A DNA stretch of 64,000 nt from Mucor racemosus (lineage: Eukaryota > Mucoromycota > Mucoromycetes > Mucorales > Mucoraceae), in NCBI GenBank assembly GCA_027405735.1, contig JAPEHQ010000001.1, forward strand, positions 6,138,001 through 6,202,000. Reading direction: 5' to 3'. This document shows, one piece after another, positions 46,737 through 58,579 of the stretch. A program made the position numbers and the translations under genes. The notes beneath the pieces were generated by a model. It saw only the letters and a program-made list of their open reading frames with translations. It had not been told where the DNA came from and did no database searches. How positions within the stretch are numbered: the stretch's first letter is position 1; every line of letters begins with the position of its first letter.

Positions 46737-49700
46737 ATGACAGGACCTTCTAATTGGCAGCATAATCAAGCACCATTCCCACCACCTTCCTTATATTCAA
46801 CACAACCACAACAGCAACAACAAAATCAACAACAAAATTATAGACAAATTGAAACTTTTGATCAACAGCCGTTGGCACCCTCACTTTTACCATTAAGACC
46901 TTTACAACCTAGCCCATATCCCTCAATGGGTTATCCAATTTATCCATACCCTAGGAGCAGAAATGATTCACAACCTGAACAATCTGAGCAAGATAAAGCA
47001 GAAAGTCGGCGCACTCGTATAAGCAGAGCTTGGTTAGTTGTTTTTTTTTTTTTTACTATTGTAAATAATTATTTTGTTTACTAATACCATATTGAACTCA
47101 GTGACGCATGTAGACGTAAAAAAATAAAATGTGACACAAATGGACTTGGAAACACATGCAAAAACTGCAAATCATCGAATTTAGAATGTACTTATAATGA
47201 TAGGTAACTATAAGGATTGCTTGAATGATTTATATAAGAGTAAATATCTCATATTTGGTGATTATTCAGTGCCAAGAAACGTGGTCCTCCAAAAGGGTAT
47301 GTGATACATGAATAAAATAAAGCAGAATTAATTTAAACATTTGCATGCTTAGGTACATTGAAGTATTAGAAAATCGATTAAAACGAATGGAACAGATACT
47401 TGGAAACCTAACAGAAGATGAAAAAACATCTACAAATACAACAACTACCAAGTCAACAAAAAAGAGAAAGGTTGATAATGCATCAACGAAAACTAACGAT
47501 GATAATAGTGATAATATGAGTCAAAGGGAGCAGGTTACACCAGACGCCGCCGCCGCACCTGTCGCCGAAAACAAAGATACAACAGCCACAACCGGCACCA
47601 TTACCGAGAAATCCCTGGCAGTCGAATTATCCTCATTAAGCACAGAGATGCGAACACGTTACATAGGTGACATGAGCCCATTGCCATTTCTAGCTCAAAA
47701 AATCAATTTCGAGGACGCTCGTATTGCTTCACAGATTGGTATAAAGATTCGAAGATTTGGTCAAAGTTTAGTTTTATATGAAAAAGAGGATGTGTCAGGA
47801 AAGAACGCAAATCAAAAATTATTGGAAGAGTTGGGCATGTTGAAACCTGGAGAAACGATTAAAAGTTTAAATGATTGGATATATAAAGTTACTGGTGTAG
47901 ATAAAACAACAAGTGATAACTTAATGAAAATGTAAGTTGAATTGAGTGGAATTGTGTCGATTTGGTCATTGATTAATTAACAACAAAAAGTTATTTTGCC
48001 TATATTCATCCGGGATTACCTGTGGTTAATAAAATCCTCTTCCTAAAACAGTATCGAGGGGAAATCGGCGAATATCCCTCCGCACCACTCTTAAATGCTA
48101 TATTCGGTGCTGCTGTACGATACATTGAAACGTGTAGATTGTACGGAGATAAAGTACCTTTAGAACACCAAATTGAAACAAAAGAAGGATGGTCAGAGAA
48201 ATTGTTTGAGAATTTATTGGTTTATCTTCGAGGACGTTATAGTCCATGTATATCAACTGTGCAAGCCATGGTGATTGCTCAAAGCCATAGAGCGAGTCTA
48301 GATGAAAAAATGACAAGTACATGGTTACTAAATTCAGCTGTAAGTCCTTTTTGTATGTTATACAGGTTACTAAATTGACTAATTTCGTTAATATCAGGCA
48401 ATCCGTATGGTTAGTACATAATGCTAACAAATAATGCAATTTCTGTTATTAATATAGTATCCTATAGGCTCAAGATTTAGGTCTTCATCGTCAAAGTGAG
48501 AATTGGGATATTCCAACATCTGAAAAGGAAACAAGAAAAAGAGTATGGTGGTCAGTTTATATCATGGATAAATGGTCTGCTGCTGCTACTGGAAGACCAC
48601 AAACAATTTTTGATGAAGATTGTGATGAAGGTTATCCTAATGAAAGTGCAGATTGGGAAGAAGTTATGGATGTTCCTTCAAAAGATAGTAATGAAGAAGG
48701 TCCAAGGTACCCTTCATTGGATAAAAAAGTTGCACAAAAAGCGAAAAGCGAGAAAATCCCTATTTATCAGCCATTTGTACAACTGGTTAAATTGTCTGAA
48801 ATATTGGGTCGATTATTACAGGGCTTGTATACTCCTTTGGCCAAAAAACACAGTGAAAAACATGGTAGTGATGCTATAGTAACGTATCTTGATAATGCTC
48901 TCTCTGAATGGCGTTCTGCTTTACCACCTGCGCTTCAGATTTCTAGTTTCAATGTTTGTAGATTGGATAGCCATGGCCGTACACCTTTATTATCCATGTC
49001 AGGTAAATTATCTCAATTGTTTCAATCAATTGTAATTCTAATAGGTTTATATCTTAGGTCTAATGTATTTATCATACTGTACGTTATTGATATTACTGCA
49101 TAGACCTTTTATCGAAAAAGATAATGGTCAAACGACAAGATCATCTCAATCATCATTTAGCATTTGTACAAGTGCAGCTACTAGGTGCGTCGATATTGCT
49201 GAAAAAATGCATTATCGTGATTTCTTACTCGTGTCTTGGAATTTTGCCATTTACCCTGTTTTCACTGCATCTCTAATCCACATTTACAATGCCACAAACC
49301 CTGATAGTATTGTTTCTGACATTGCAAAAACTAATCTTACAAAAGCGTGTGGTGTTATTAAGCGTCTTTCCAAAATGTCAATAGGTGCTGCTAAACTTTA
49401 TGATGTTCTCGGTCAATTAACACGAATTCGAGAAATTAGTATTGATAATTCAGTCTTTGACGATAACGACGATCATGCTGCATATGTGGGTAACAGATGT
49501 CGTGTTCATAAAGCTTTCACTGGCAGACTTAAAAGTGATAAAAATTCATCAGAAGACAACAACTCTGATAGTAATGGAAGACTATCCGATGTTGGTCGTG
49601 GAAGTACTAGCCGTAGCAATTCTAAATCACACCTTCACACAAGAAATTCATCTACAGAAATTACGTCGCCATCGTTAACAATTTTATCAGACCCTGAAGT

Positions 49701-49947
49701 GTATAATAGTGCCAATTCTACTCCTACATCTACAAGTAATGGAGACTGGATCAACGGATTATATTCTTCTATGCAAAATGATACATTGAATCAAGGTATT
49801 ATTCAAATTTTGGTGTGTAAATTTAAATGATTTTAACGTTTCCTTGTAGCAAATGTTCAACAACATCATCAACAACAGCAACAACAGCAACAACAACAAC
49901 AACAGCAACAACAGCAACAACAGCAACAACAACAACAACAGCAGCAG

Positions 49948-49982
<35 letters not shown>

Positions 49983-50676
49983 ACAACAGCAACAGCAACA
50001 GCAGCAGCAACAGCAATTGCAACAAAATCAAAGACAATATCAGCAATTACAGCAACAGCTTCAACAACAGCAACAACAACAACAACAGCAACAACAACAA
50101 CAAACACAATTGCCACAATCATCAAATAGTTTTCTAGATTCAGAACCTTATTCTCTAAGACAGTTTGGTTTGACAACAGAATCAATGTATACGCCTATAA
50201 ATAACAATAACCAAGCATTCAATATACAACCATCTTATCAATCAAATGCAAACATTAACAGTAATTTGCAACCGTTTATGCTCCCTGTAAATCCTTCTGA
50301 TAGTTTCCTATTCGGTCTAACTGATGGAGGATTTTCTACTCCAATTAATATGCAACCAATAATGACAGCTTATGATTCCGTTCCTAGCACAAATACCAAC
50401 ACTACAACTAATACTAATGATAATATTAATATTAATAATAATAATAATAGTACAGCAAATACAAGCGCTTTTACCACTCAATCTTCACAAGCAACATCCA
50501 ATAATTTGTTGGATCAAACCATCTTTAGAAACAGACCTGACAATCCGTTTTGGGCCGTTCCTAGCAGCATCGAATTAGATGATTGGACAGCCTATTTACT
50601 TCCTCAACAACCAGCATCAAATCAACAAATATCTTCTCAAGCATCATGGACTTCAACTACTCAAGGTTGGATGTAA
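46737..50676 (+). CDS. Zn2Cys6 transcription factor with Fungal_trans domain
   Basis: 1,154-aa nuclear regulator, nine exons: 46737-47032, 47102-47203, 47270-47296, 47353-47931, 47991-48339, 48398-48409, 48468-49002, 49058-49795, 49850-50676. A proline/glutamine-rich N terminus leads to the binuclear zinc cluster C99-x2-C-x6-C-x8-C-x2-C-x6-C128, then the linker KKRGPPKGYIEVLENRLKRM with a short coiled coil. The Fungal_trans region follows (YFAYIHPGLP, AIRMAQDLGLH, WWSVYIMDKW...GRP, about 330-700). The C terminus has long CAA/CAG glutamine runs and Asn-rich sequence. Exon 6 is only 12 nt (Ala-Ile-Arg-Met) and is needed to complete the conserved AIRMAQDLGLH. The target genes cannot be predicted. 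The ATG at 46737 is the first in frame; the frame upstream of it has only TTG. Confidence 0.9.
49853..50108 (+). repeat. CAA/CAG trinucleotide tract (polyQ)
   Basis: Mixed CAA/CAG array encoding almost uninterrupted glutamines in the last exon of the Zn2Cys6 factor, broken mainly by QLQQNQRQYQQLQQQLQ. The mixed codons reduce slippage. Tracts like this often act as activation or condensate-forming regions. The long open frames on other strands or frames here (poly-Leu, poly-Asn, poly-Thr, poly-Val/Ala) are artefacts. Confidence 0.9.
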
Positions 50677-50987
50677 TATAAATTTATATGTTCTTTTTGT
50701 AATTTACATTGACAGTTCTGTTATTTAATTTAAATATAAATATATATATATGCATATTTTTTCCTTCAATTCTTTTTTCACGAAATAAATCATAAAAGCA
50801 TACCAAAATTGAGCTGATTTTTGACGTTGTTCATTAAATAAAACAGTATTATTAAGCAGCAGCGTTCCCGTAAGAAAAAATGCCAAAATTAGATAATAAG
50901 AATGTGTAAAAAAATTATAGAGTAAATTGTAGTACGAAATAAAAAACGTACATTAAATAGTTACAAGCGGTGTGTAATAATTGTAAA
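50677..50987. other. Convergent 3' ends
   Basis: 311 bp between the convergent Zn2Cys6 factor and membrane-protein genes. It holds their 3' UTRs and nothing else recognised. Confidence 0.5.
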
Positions 50988-52083
50988 TTAAGCAATACTA
51001 GAAGAATTGTCAACTTCAAATTTTGTTACAGCAATATCATGTTCCTCGTTAGCATTCTTGTCGTTAATTTCAATGCTCTCAACTTTGCCTGTTTTGCGAG
51101 CAACAAATTCTTTAACCCAATGGATCAACACCTGGATAAAAAATGCAACTACACAAATGAGACCGACTGCAATATACCAAATGGCGGCTGAAGGGCCTTG
51201 ATACCAGTCTAAAAAGGGGTAAACCCACCAACCATTGCTATAAATTAAATCGAGGTCAGAAACTGTTTCACTGAATTTGGAATGTATGTAACACTTACAC
51301 AGCATAAATAACAAAAGCCAAAAGCATATAGCAAACAATAGTTATGAAGGGAAAAAGAACCATGCGAATAGGAAGCTTCATTCGATTCAAAATAACATCA
51401 GTTATCATCAAGAAAAATGAGACACCATGAACAGACACATTTAACCATACACCTATAGTTGTTGCTTTTTAAAAAGAGAGTAAATATGTATGTTTGAACC
51501 AACTGCTTAGACTTTTTGTAAACATACTAGCTGCCATTTCTTTTGCTAAAATAGCCCAAAACACTACAGGAGTTACAATACTTGATTTTTGGTTAATTCA
51601 ATGAAATGTATAGATATCATTTTTTTTTTTTTTTTTTTTTTTACTTGAATGTAACAATTGTGGAGTACAAGTAGACATAAAGATAATTTAAGAAAGTAGG
51701 TTGGTTCAAAAAGAAAGAAATATCCTTTGTGTAAAGGTAGCGAAAGTGATGTACCAGGGCAGTCTAATTTGATTTACATTTGAAAAAAGTTTATTTTTGT
51801 TTATACTTCTGATTTGCATCTTTGTACTTACGACTTGATATGCGTGCAAGCCAATGAATGTCATTGATGTAAAGTATTGGAAAAAAAGTCCTCCGCCGCT
51901 GATTCCAATGTCTGTCCAAAGCACAATTGTTGAGTATAAGGTCATTATAGATCGAATAATGAAAAAGGTTTTCGATGATACCCAATATGAAGTTACTGCA
52001 TGCTCAGGCACGAATTTGTCGAATCCAAACCATCGGAAGATTGCATATTTAGATGGTTCCAAACTTTGATCTTGGAAAGCCAT
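50988..52083 (-). CDS. Multi-pass membrane protein, possibly FAR-17a/AIG1-like
   Basis: Five exons: 52083-51832, 51763-51645, 51580-51528, 51464-51299, 51237-50988; 279 aa with consistent phases. About six hydrophobic segments are visible, including TFFIIRSIMTLYSTIVLW, YLYVYLYSTIVTFN, TPVVFWAILA, SVHGVSFFLMITDVIL, MVLFPFITIVCYMLLAFVIY and AAIWYIAVGLICVVAFFIQV. A charged C-terminal cytosolic tail follows. The pattern of FTSMTFIGLHAY, then NIVTPVVFWAIL, then a conserved-looking His in NVSVHG is reminiscent of the FAR-17a/AIG1 (ADTRP) family, whose members hydrolyse lipid esters using Thr and His. This is a weak match by eye. The gene model is much firmer than the family name. The third intron's neighbours are short (53-nt exon), and intron 2 begins with a long A run. 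Confidence 0.75.
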
Positions 52084-54919
52084 ATTTTTCTTATTGCAAA
52101 CAAATGATGAAAAAGAAAAGAAAAGAAAAGGAAGATGTTTAAATCGTATAAAAACTTTTCTAATTGAATTCTATGTCATACACATTTAAAGTACAACATA
52201 CTCGAATTATAGACCCTCTCCACGGGTAATTGGACACACAGGTAGTATTTCAGTTTCAACCCTTTAAAGAAAAGAAAAAAAAAGTCGTACAAGAGGATTT
52301 CTAATATTATATACAGAACTTTCAAATGTTTTTTTGTGGTTGGCTTGGCGTTTGCCTGTAGTGGTGTCGTGTGCAAATATCCCTCATTTTTAGCCCGTTA
52401 GTCATATTTACATTTAACAGTGAATTAAATCATCAAAAGCATTGATTTGTTTTGCAACTACACATTACAACCTCTTTAACTAACTTTCTCGGGCTACAGG
52501 CTATCTGTTTTCAGAGTATATTAAAATTTAAACTCTTTTTAAGAGTCCCCTTTTTCAAAAAGTGTGAGATTTTTACAACGGATAAATCATGTGTATCAGC
52601 TGACGACCTTATGGCATTTACCATAAAATCAAATGTTCGGTATAGTATATACATTAGGCGTAATGCTAGATTTATGGTCAAAAATGAAGAAATATCCTTG
52701 TGTTTGTTCCAACTCTCAAGCATAACTTTGATTATGCGTGATGAGCTACCCAAGATCATCTATTCAAAACTCAGCTGAGCACTCTTATTTATGATATTGT
52801 GCATTTACATCAGAAACCACACCTTGGTAAATACAATTAATACAAAAATACTTTCGTGTATATATGCTCGAAATAAAACGCTTATACTGTATACAAACTT
52901 GTATGCTAGTATGCCATAAAACCTAAAATAAGGCTTATAAACCTACTTTCATTTAAACCGCAAGAGAATGAATTCGTGAAGTATAGTGATAATGGTTTAT
53001 TAGCACCAGAAGCCTGAAAGAATTACCGCACTAACAGCAACATCAACCTAGAATTGAAAAATTGCTTTTATACAATGCCCAACATCTAAAAGCTATGAAT
53101 AAAGTGCATTGATATATCTTTTCCATGTAGATATTGCCTCTCACCTCTCTTTTGTATACAAAATATAAGTCGGAATTTTGTGATTTCCTAGTATTGAGTT
53201 CTCAAATTTATTGCCTTTTGAAAAGCCTGAATCATATCAAATAGCTGCTCTCGCCTTGATACTACTTTCTGTTCAGTTTTATGAAATAGAATAAAGGATT
53301 TTGTTCCATGCAGTTTTGTTTGCCAAAAATATAACATTTACCACATTACATTTTTACAACAAAATGAACACCTTGATGCAATGTACAATACACAATAGGA
53401 TCAATCAATAAACAAAATAAAAAAAACACACAATCGTCCATTCATAAGATACTGAATAAATAGCACTTTTTGATATGTTATTATTTATATCCATAACCAA
53501 ACTGCGTATGTCATATATAACATTTTTGAGTAAATACAAAAGGATTTATCAAATCAGTTTTAGTACCGCATTTGCAGATCCAATCTTTACTATCATCGCT
53601 TATCAAAGGATATTTAAATAAAGAAACTGCTGGCAGCTACAATAAGATATTGTGTAGGTTTCTAAAGAATTTTTATGTATGGCGTCTGAATCAGATACTG
53701 TTTTAAAATCCTTTAAGAAAGTATCCTATTGATTTAAAGGAATTACTTGGGACGTATCCATTGTCGTACAGTATTCTAGCTTTACACAGTCCTAGCAACG
53801 GCTATTGTTTTCCTCAGTCTATCGACGAGAATGTACGGTTACTTAAGGAAGAAGAAAAATCCGCCTTTTTGTTCTAATCTTTTGTCTTTTTTTTCTACTT
53901 GTTTTTTCTACTTATTTTTGTTTACGAATTTTTTTGAGATTTGAGATATAGTATGTCATTTCTTATTAGGATTACATGATATTTTGCTGTTCTGGTGGTT
54001 ATGGAAAAGGTTGCAGTCATCTTACGACGAATGCTGAACTACAAGGTTTTGTCCGCTCGATGTAAGTAAGTATATGTCCCTGTGGTATCTGTATCTATAG
54101 AAATTTTGATATACTTTCTTTTGTCAATACTGTTTCACATTTAAATCATTTTAATAAAGTTTTGGTATTATTATTATAAAGCTATAAAGTCTCTGTGCTT
54201 TCCTTGCTGTAAAACTTTTGCACTTTTCTTGCATTTTCACACACACACGCACCATAATCAACATATTCCATGTAATCTTTATTTTATCGCACTCATCTTT
54301 GAATATATCTCCTTAGCCTTTGAAAAGACCAACATGAAAATCGCTTTTACATGGATTTCATCTATTCAAACACGCTAAATATCCCACGTTGGTGGCAGCT
54401 AACCCACGCAAGAAGGATGCAATATAAAGAGCGTGTGTATTTTTTCTTTTGTACACCAAAACCTTATCCATGGGAAATCTTTTATCAATTATTATATATC
54501 CATTTCTGTATCCATTATCCATTTGTTATCATAAAACAAATGTTCCAAATATTATCCTATTCAACATTGTCCCGGCTACAAATTTTATTAAATAAAGCAA
54601 GGATGGTTACTATAGTGATTGTTTCATAAATTTGAATGATGCAGAAATGGCCAGCTTAAAATTGAAAAACCGCATTTGAAATGAAAATAAGTCGAGAAAA
54701 TACTAAGGTATTGCAATGATGGTTATCAAGTAAAGTCTACTTTATTTTTTATTCTCTACCAGGATATCTAGGATTTGGATGGCTGTAAAGACTTTTTTTA
54801 TTTTTTTATAAATTTTGTGAGAGCACTTTTTCTGTTATAGAGATCCATGAAGGGATGACAGGTATGCAAAACTAAAACCATAGGATAGTACTCATTAGCA
54901 TCTATCTAACGAATTTTAC
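52084..54919. other. Large intergenic region
   Basis: 2.8 kb, AT-rich. Frames of 64-108 aa (for example 52452-52778 and 54351-54629) overlap others on the opposite strand, show no domain, and lack start or splice context. No supported gene or RNA was found. Confidence 0.5.
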
Positions 54920-55345
54920 CTCGTCAAAAAATATTGATTTTTGGTCGAGAAAATTGAGATTGAATGATTGATTTTTGGCGATACAAAAAAAGGATCAATT
55001 TTGGACGAGGATATACAAGGATGAATTTTCGCCGACCAAAAAAAATGATGAAAAAAAATTAAAATCCCCACGAAAAATAGGGCTACAGCTACGAATAAAT
55101 ACTCATTCTGTAGATAATTTTGTTGCGCATAATGTGAAAATAAAATATTTTAGGGTTGCATTTGAATGAAGGGTACTTTTTGATCAAAAACCGTTAAAAT
55201 TTGACATTCAATTTACTAGGGATTTTATGAGAAAAACATCTTTACAACCTACACTGGTCGATTCAGAATTAAAAACTGAACCTAAAACATTTAATACGCT
55301 AGTTCAACTTACTATGCATTTTGGTGAGTAATTAAACATACAAGG
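54920..55345 (+). repeat. Dispersed repeat copy D (old, highly diverged)
   Basis: Order-conserved but strongly diverged relative of the left-end repeat core. It has AATATTGATTTTTGGTCGAGA near 54930, GTAGATAATTTTGTTGCGCAT near 55100, and a closing block in the order AAAACTGAACC, AATACGCTAGTTCAACTTACTATGCA, ending before GTGAGTAATTAAAC. The same blocks occur in the same order in copies B and C, so this is an ancient member of the family. Confidence 0.6.
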
Positions 55346-55672
55346 TTTTTTTTGGATTTTTTTGGATTTTTTTTCCATTTGAACACTTTTTGAATTGAAG
55401 CTCAGATGAGCGTGAAATTTTTTAATTTTAGGTACAGCACAGTTTGATCCATATTGTAGTTTATGAATAAACCATATTTCGATGTTGATGTTGTGGCCAA
55501 GGGATTTATAAATATATAACAATCTACATATAACATAATCAAACAGAATAAAGCTTGCAAGATCAAAGGCTCCTTTGGTCATACTTTATTATTTATATTA
55601 TCCACACGCAGGTTTTAGTTTATCTCAAATATATAGTTATGAATATTGATAGCAATTTGGTTTTTAGTAGCT
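55346..55672. other. Intergenic, 3' of BTB protein 1
   Basis: 327 bp between the old repeat copy and the BTB gene. It is AT-rich with no recognised feature. Confidence 0.5.
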
Positions 55673-56287
55673 TCAGTTAGTACTTCTGGGCATCAATACA
55701 AGTTTTGGAGTTGCCGAGCAAGAACAATAAGATTTGCTGTGTTCATTACATCTGTTTATATCCTTTACGTAAACTATATCAATTAATGAATAAACTTTTG
55801 TGATACCATTATTCTCTTCAATGAGCTTATAAGTTGGTGGTTTTATTCTAGTGTTATTGAAAGATTGCCATAATTTCTTTACATCTTTCAGTTCAGCTTT
55901 TGGCTTGTTTGGTTGTTCATTTGGGGGGTTTTCGACTTCATCAATGATATCTTGTAATTCGACAATCATGGTTTTGAGTTGATAAAAGGTTGCTTCCTCT
56001 TGAAGAGCCTGGAGCTTCTTTAAATTCTTTGTAAAGATGGTATTTGTTCTCAAATAAAGTATGATATCGCGAAACAGGTCACCATTGCGATCGATGAAGA
56101 TTGTGCTATTTTTTATAGCATTTTCATTTACATAATTGATGAGAACAGTTGATTCTGAATTGATTATGGTACTGCGGTATGTCATGGAAAGTGCACCACC
56201 AACATAAAATTTGACGATATTTTCCTCATCTCCATTGGTAGTATTAGAAGGTTTTTGAGATGTATCTGGCGAGTTTGCTGAAGCCAT
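55673..56287 (-). CDS. BTB/T1 (KCTD-type) protein 1
   Basis: Single-exon 204-aa protein. A potassium-channel tetramerisation-type BTB domain follows a short Ser/Thr-rich leader: VKFYVGGALSMTYRSTI, then FIDRNGDLFRDIILYLRT and LQALQEEATFYQLKTMI (about 24-120). The motif D-R-N-G-x-x-F-x-x-I-L-x-Y-L-R is characteristic of T1/BTB_2 domains of KCTD proteins, which oligomerise and often act as Cul3 adaptors. No channel or membrane segment is present. The C-terminal 80 residues are unassigned. The start at 56287 (MASANS) is preferred over the hydrophobic upstream extension to 56329. It is a likely paralogue of the neighbouring 56568-57098 gene. Confidence 0.85.
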   Translation of the reverse strand: MASANSPDTSQKPSNTTNGDEENIVKFYVGGALSMTYRSTIINSESTVLINYVNENAIKNSTIFIDRNGDLFRDIILYLRTNTIFTKNLKKLQALQEEATFYQLKTMIVELQDIIDEVENPPNEQPNKPKAELKDVKKLWQSFNNTRIKPPTYKLIEENNGITKVYSLIDIVYVKDINRCNEHSKSYCSCSATPKLVLMPRSTN

Positions 56288-56567
56288 TTTGGTTAAAGAA
56301 TAAAAGGGAAAAAAAAAGGGGGAATTCATCTGAATGACCCTAGAAACATAAAGCTAGCTGTACCAAATGTTGTCAAATTTATCAAAATTTTAATCTGATC
56401 ATTATTTGATATGTTTATGGATTACTCAAACATAGCTCTAAATCATATAAATGCAATTATTTTCATGCAACTGCTTATTTTATTCATATAGATCTTGACA
56501 CGTTTGTTTTTAACATTTTAGAAAATTAGGTATATTATACGCAAAATATGAGAGAAGATAATAAAAA

Positions 56568-57098
56568 CTAGTTGTGATCCAGCTTGGTCTTCTTCTTGGG
56601 GCGTTTAATGACTAATTTAGATTCATACACATTTTGAGAAAGGCAATACTTGTATCCTGTGACAATGGTGGCATCATGTTCAAAGGGTTTTAACTCGCCT
56701 TCACTTGGTTTGATCAAATAATTACAGTCAAAAGGGTGTTGAATAACTTGATAATCAAAGTCATCATCAGAGGCCTCAGAATCTTTAAGGATTTGATCTA
56801 TTCGATTAATCATTCCATTAACCTGAAAGTACATAGCTTCATTTTTCAATTTTTCTAAATGTTCTGGATCATTTGAAAAAATATTTTCAGATCTCCAGTA
56901 CTCCAAGATGTCTTGAAACAATTCCCCATTACGGTCAACAAAGATTTCCAATGCTAGGTCTTTAGTATCAGTAGAAGAACTTGAAAGTTTTTTCTCGTAT
57001 TTATGAAGTAAAACATTTGATCGTTTGATAATATCGTAATTAAGCAGAAATTCTGTTCCACCCACATTGAGTTTTACTAATTTCAAAATGTTGGTCAT
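56568..57098 (-). CDS. BTB/T1 (KCTD-type) protein 2
   Basis: Single-exon 176-aa protein, upstream neighbour and probable paralogue of the gene at 55673-56287. The T1/BTB_2 domain starts at once (VKLNVGGTEFLLNYDII) and continues with FVDRNGELFQDILEYWRS and LEKLKNEAMYFQVNGMI; the canonical NVGG opening is better preserved than in its neighbour. It has an acidic linker (SEASDDDFD) and a basic C terminus (RPKKKTK) that could act as a nuclear signal. A (CT)n tract on the sense strand lies in the leader 15-45 nt before the ATG. The function is unknown; oligomeric scaffold or Cul3 adaptor is inferred from the domain. Confidence 0.87.
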   Translation of the reverse strand: MTNILKLVKLNVGGTEFLLNYDIIKRSNVLLHKYEKKLSSSSTDTKDLALEIFVDRNGELFQDILEYWRSENIFSNDPEHLEKLKNEAMYFQVNGMINRIDQILKDSEASDDDFDYQVIQHPFDCNYLIKPSEGELKPFEHDATIVTGYKYCLSQNVYESKLVIKRPKKKTKLDHN

Positions 57099-57112
57099 AT
57101 TGTCGTTGATTC

Positions 57113-57143
<31 letters not shown>
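57113..57143. repeat. (AG)n microsatellite
   Basis: About 15 AG dinucleotides with one interruption, reading (CT)n on the sense strand of BTB protein 2 immediately upstream of its start codon. Pyrimidine-rich leaders are common near fungal transcription start sites. Confidence 0.85.
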
Positions 57144-57144
<1 letters not shown>

Positions 57145-58142
57145 GATAAGGTTGCATAATTTTTCTATACTTTTTGAAGCCGCCACAAAAAATGCGATCC
57201 TGATAAATTGAAGGTACCAGTGGCAATAGTTTGACAACTTGTAAAAAGTATGCAAAGAACCTCAAAGAAATTTTAATTATTTGTAAATATAAATCTCTTG
57301 GGGTATAAAACATCTACTGAAATCTAGGATGTGATAAATTCGCACTTTATTTATACAAAGATATGATAAATACATGGATGTGGTGGTGCCAGAAAGAAGC
57401 TCAAATGTCTGAAAGTAGCTGCTCTATACCCTTGACTCCAATGAATCCAAAATTATCCCTCCTCTTAATAAATTTCAGGTAACAATCAAAAAGAAAATAT
57501 CTCGGTAAGTCTCTCGTAACTTTTGATCAATTCGATCTTTTGAATACTGTTGCAAGCTGATCCGCCTTTGACAGGTAAATTGTTATTAGCAATTTCTTTT
57601 GAGCTTGAATGGTGATATGAGCCGCAAGCACTGAAATTTTAAGAAATGCAAGTGGAAAAATGACAATATTTATATAGAGCCTAATTGCTACATTGTTTTA
57701 TTGAAATATTGCTTGAAAGCAGTGGTTTCAAAGAGTTAATGATTGGGTTTTGTATGGACAGTATACAAAAATCGTATTGGATTGTCCACGATACATGTTG
57801 CAGGCATCGATCAAGGTGATCTACAATTGGATATTCGATAAAGTATGCAATTGTAGCCCACAAGACCATCTAAAAGCATGATAAATATCTTATCTAAACA
57901 CATGTAGATTGAAAATCATTAAATTAACCTAGCACGAAGCCAGCGAAAGATCGTTAGTATCATGTAATTTAATGACAAAAAGAGATAATCTCATCCTTAC
58001 TATGTTGCGGCTTTAATTTGTACTCCGTATCCTGTATTCTTTTCTATTTTGTCATCAGGTTTATGTTTGTTTCTAAATCCTCCTCTTGTTTATCTTTTTT
58101 TTTTTTTCATAGTTTTTTTTTTTATCATTCGCAAACGCAACG
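57144..58142. other. Intergenic, BTB protein 2 / DUF202 gene
   Basis: 1.0 kb divergent region. A 62-aa minus frame (57681-57869) has no recognisable domain. T-rich tracts near 58088-58125 precede the DUF202 gene. Confidence 0.5.
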
Positions 58143-58579
58143 ATGCTGTATCATAAAGAAAAGTTAGTAAGAGGACATCGCAGAGAATCAGCTTTATTTA
58201 CTCTTGTTGAATTACAAGATTTGAGAGGTTAGATAAACACAGTATTTAGTGGAAAAAATCATATGAAAACAAATTTGTTTATAATCATGTAGCCCATCAG
58301 AGAACATTTGAAGGTGCATACTGGAGAACTGCTTTGGCTGCCTTTTCTTCTGGTTTACTAATTCTAAAAGTTTTCACTCGAGAGTTTTATAAGATTGGTA
58401 TTACATTTTTCGTTTTTGGATTAGCCATGTTAGCTATCGCTTTATGGCGCAGACGAACTTCTTTCGATGTTTTTGATTCAACGATACCCTATAAAACTAG
58501 TGGCGATTGGGTTATTTTGACAACTGTTATAACCATGGCAACATATATTGTATTGCTAGTTTTACTCTGGAAGCTTTGA
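58143..58579 (+). CDS. DUF202-family small membrane protein
   Basis: Two exons, 58143-58227 and 58293-58579; 123 aa. A short charged N terminus (LVRGHRRESALFTLVELQDL) is followed by the DUF202 pattern RTFEGAYWRTALAAFSSG, in which the WRT motif is typical. Three membrane spans follow (residues about 45-62, 68-88 and 100-121; e.g. ITFFVFGLAMLAIALWRRR). Family members are small integral membrane proteins of unclear biochemical role; the domain also occurs in vacuolar Vtc proteins. The first exon is supported by an in-phase splice (GAGAG/GT .. TAG/CCC). Confidence 0.82.

Noticed and set aside
49759..50185. Poly-Leu, poly-Val/Ala, poly-Thr and poly-Asn frames
   Set aside because: Other frames of the CAA/CAG tract encoding polyQ.
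54351..54629. 92-aa plus-strand frame
   Set aside because: Aromatic-rich, no family resemblance, isolated in an intergenic region.
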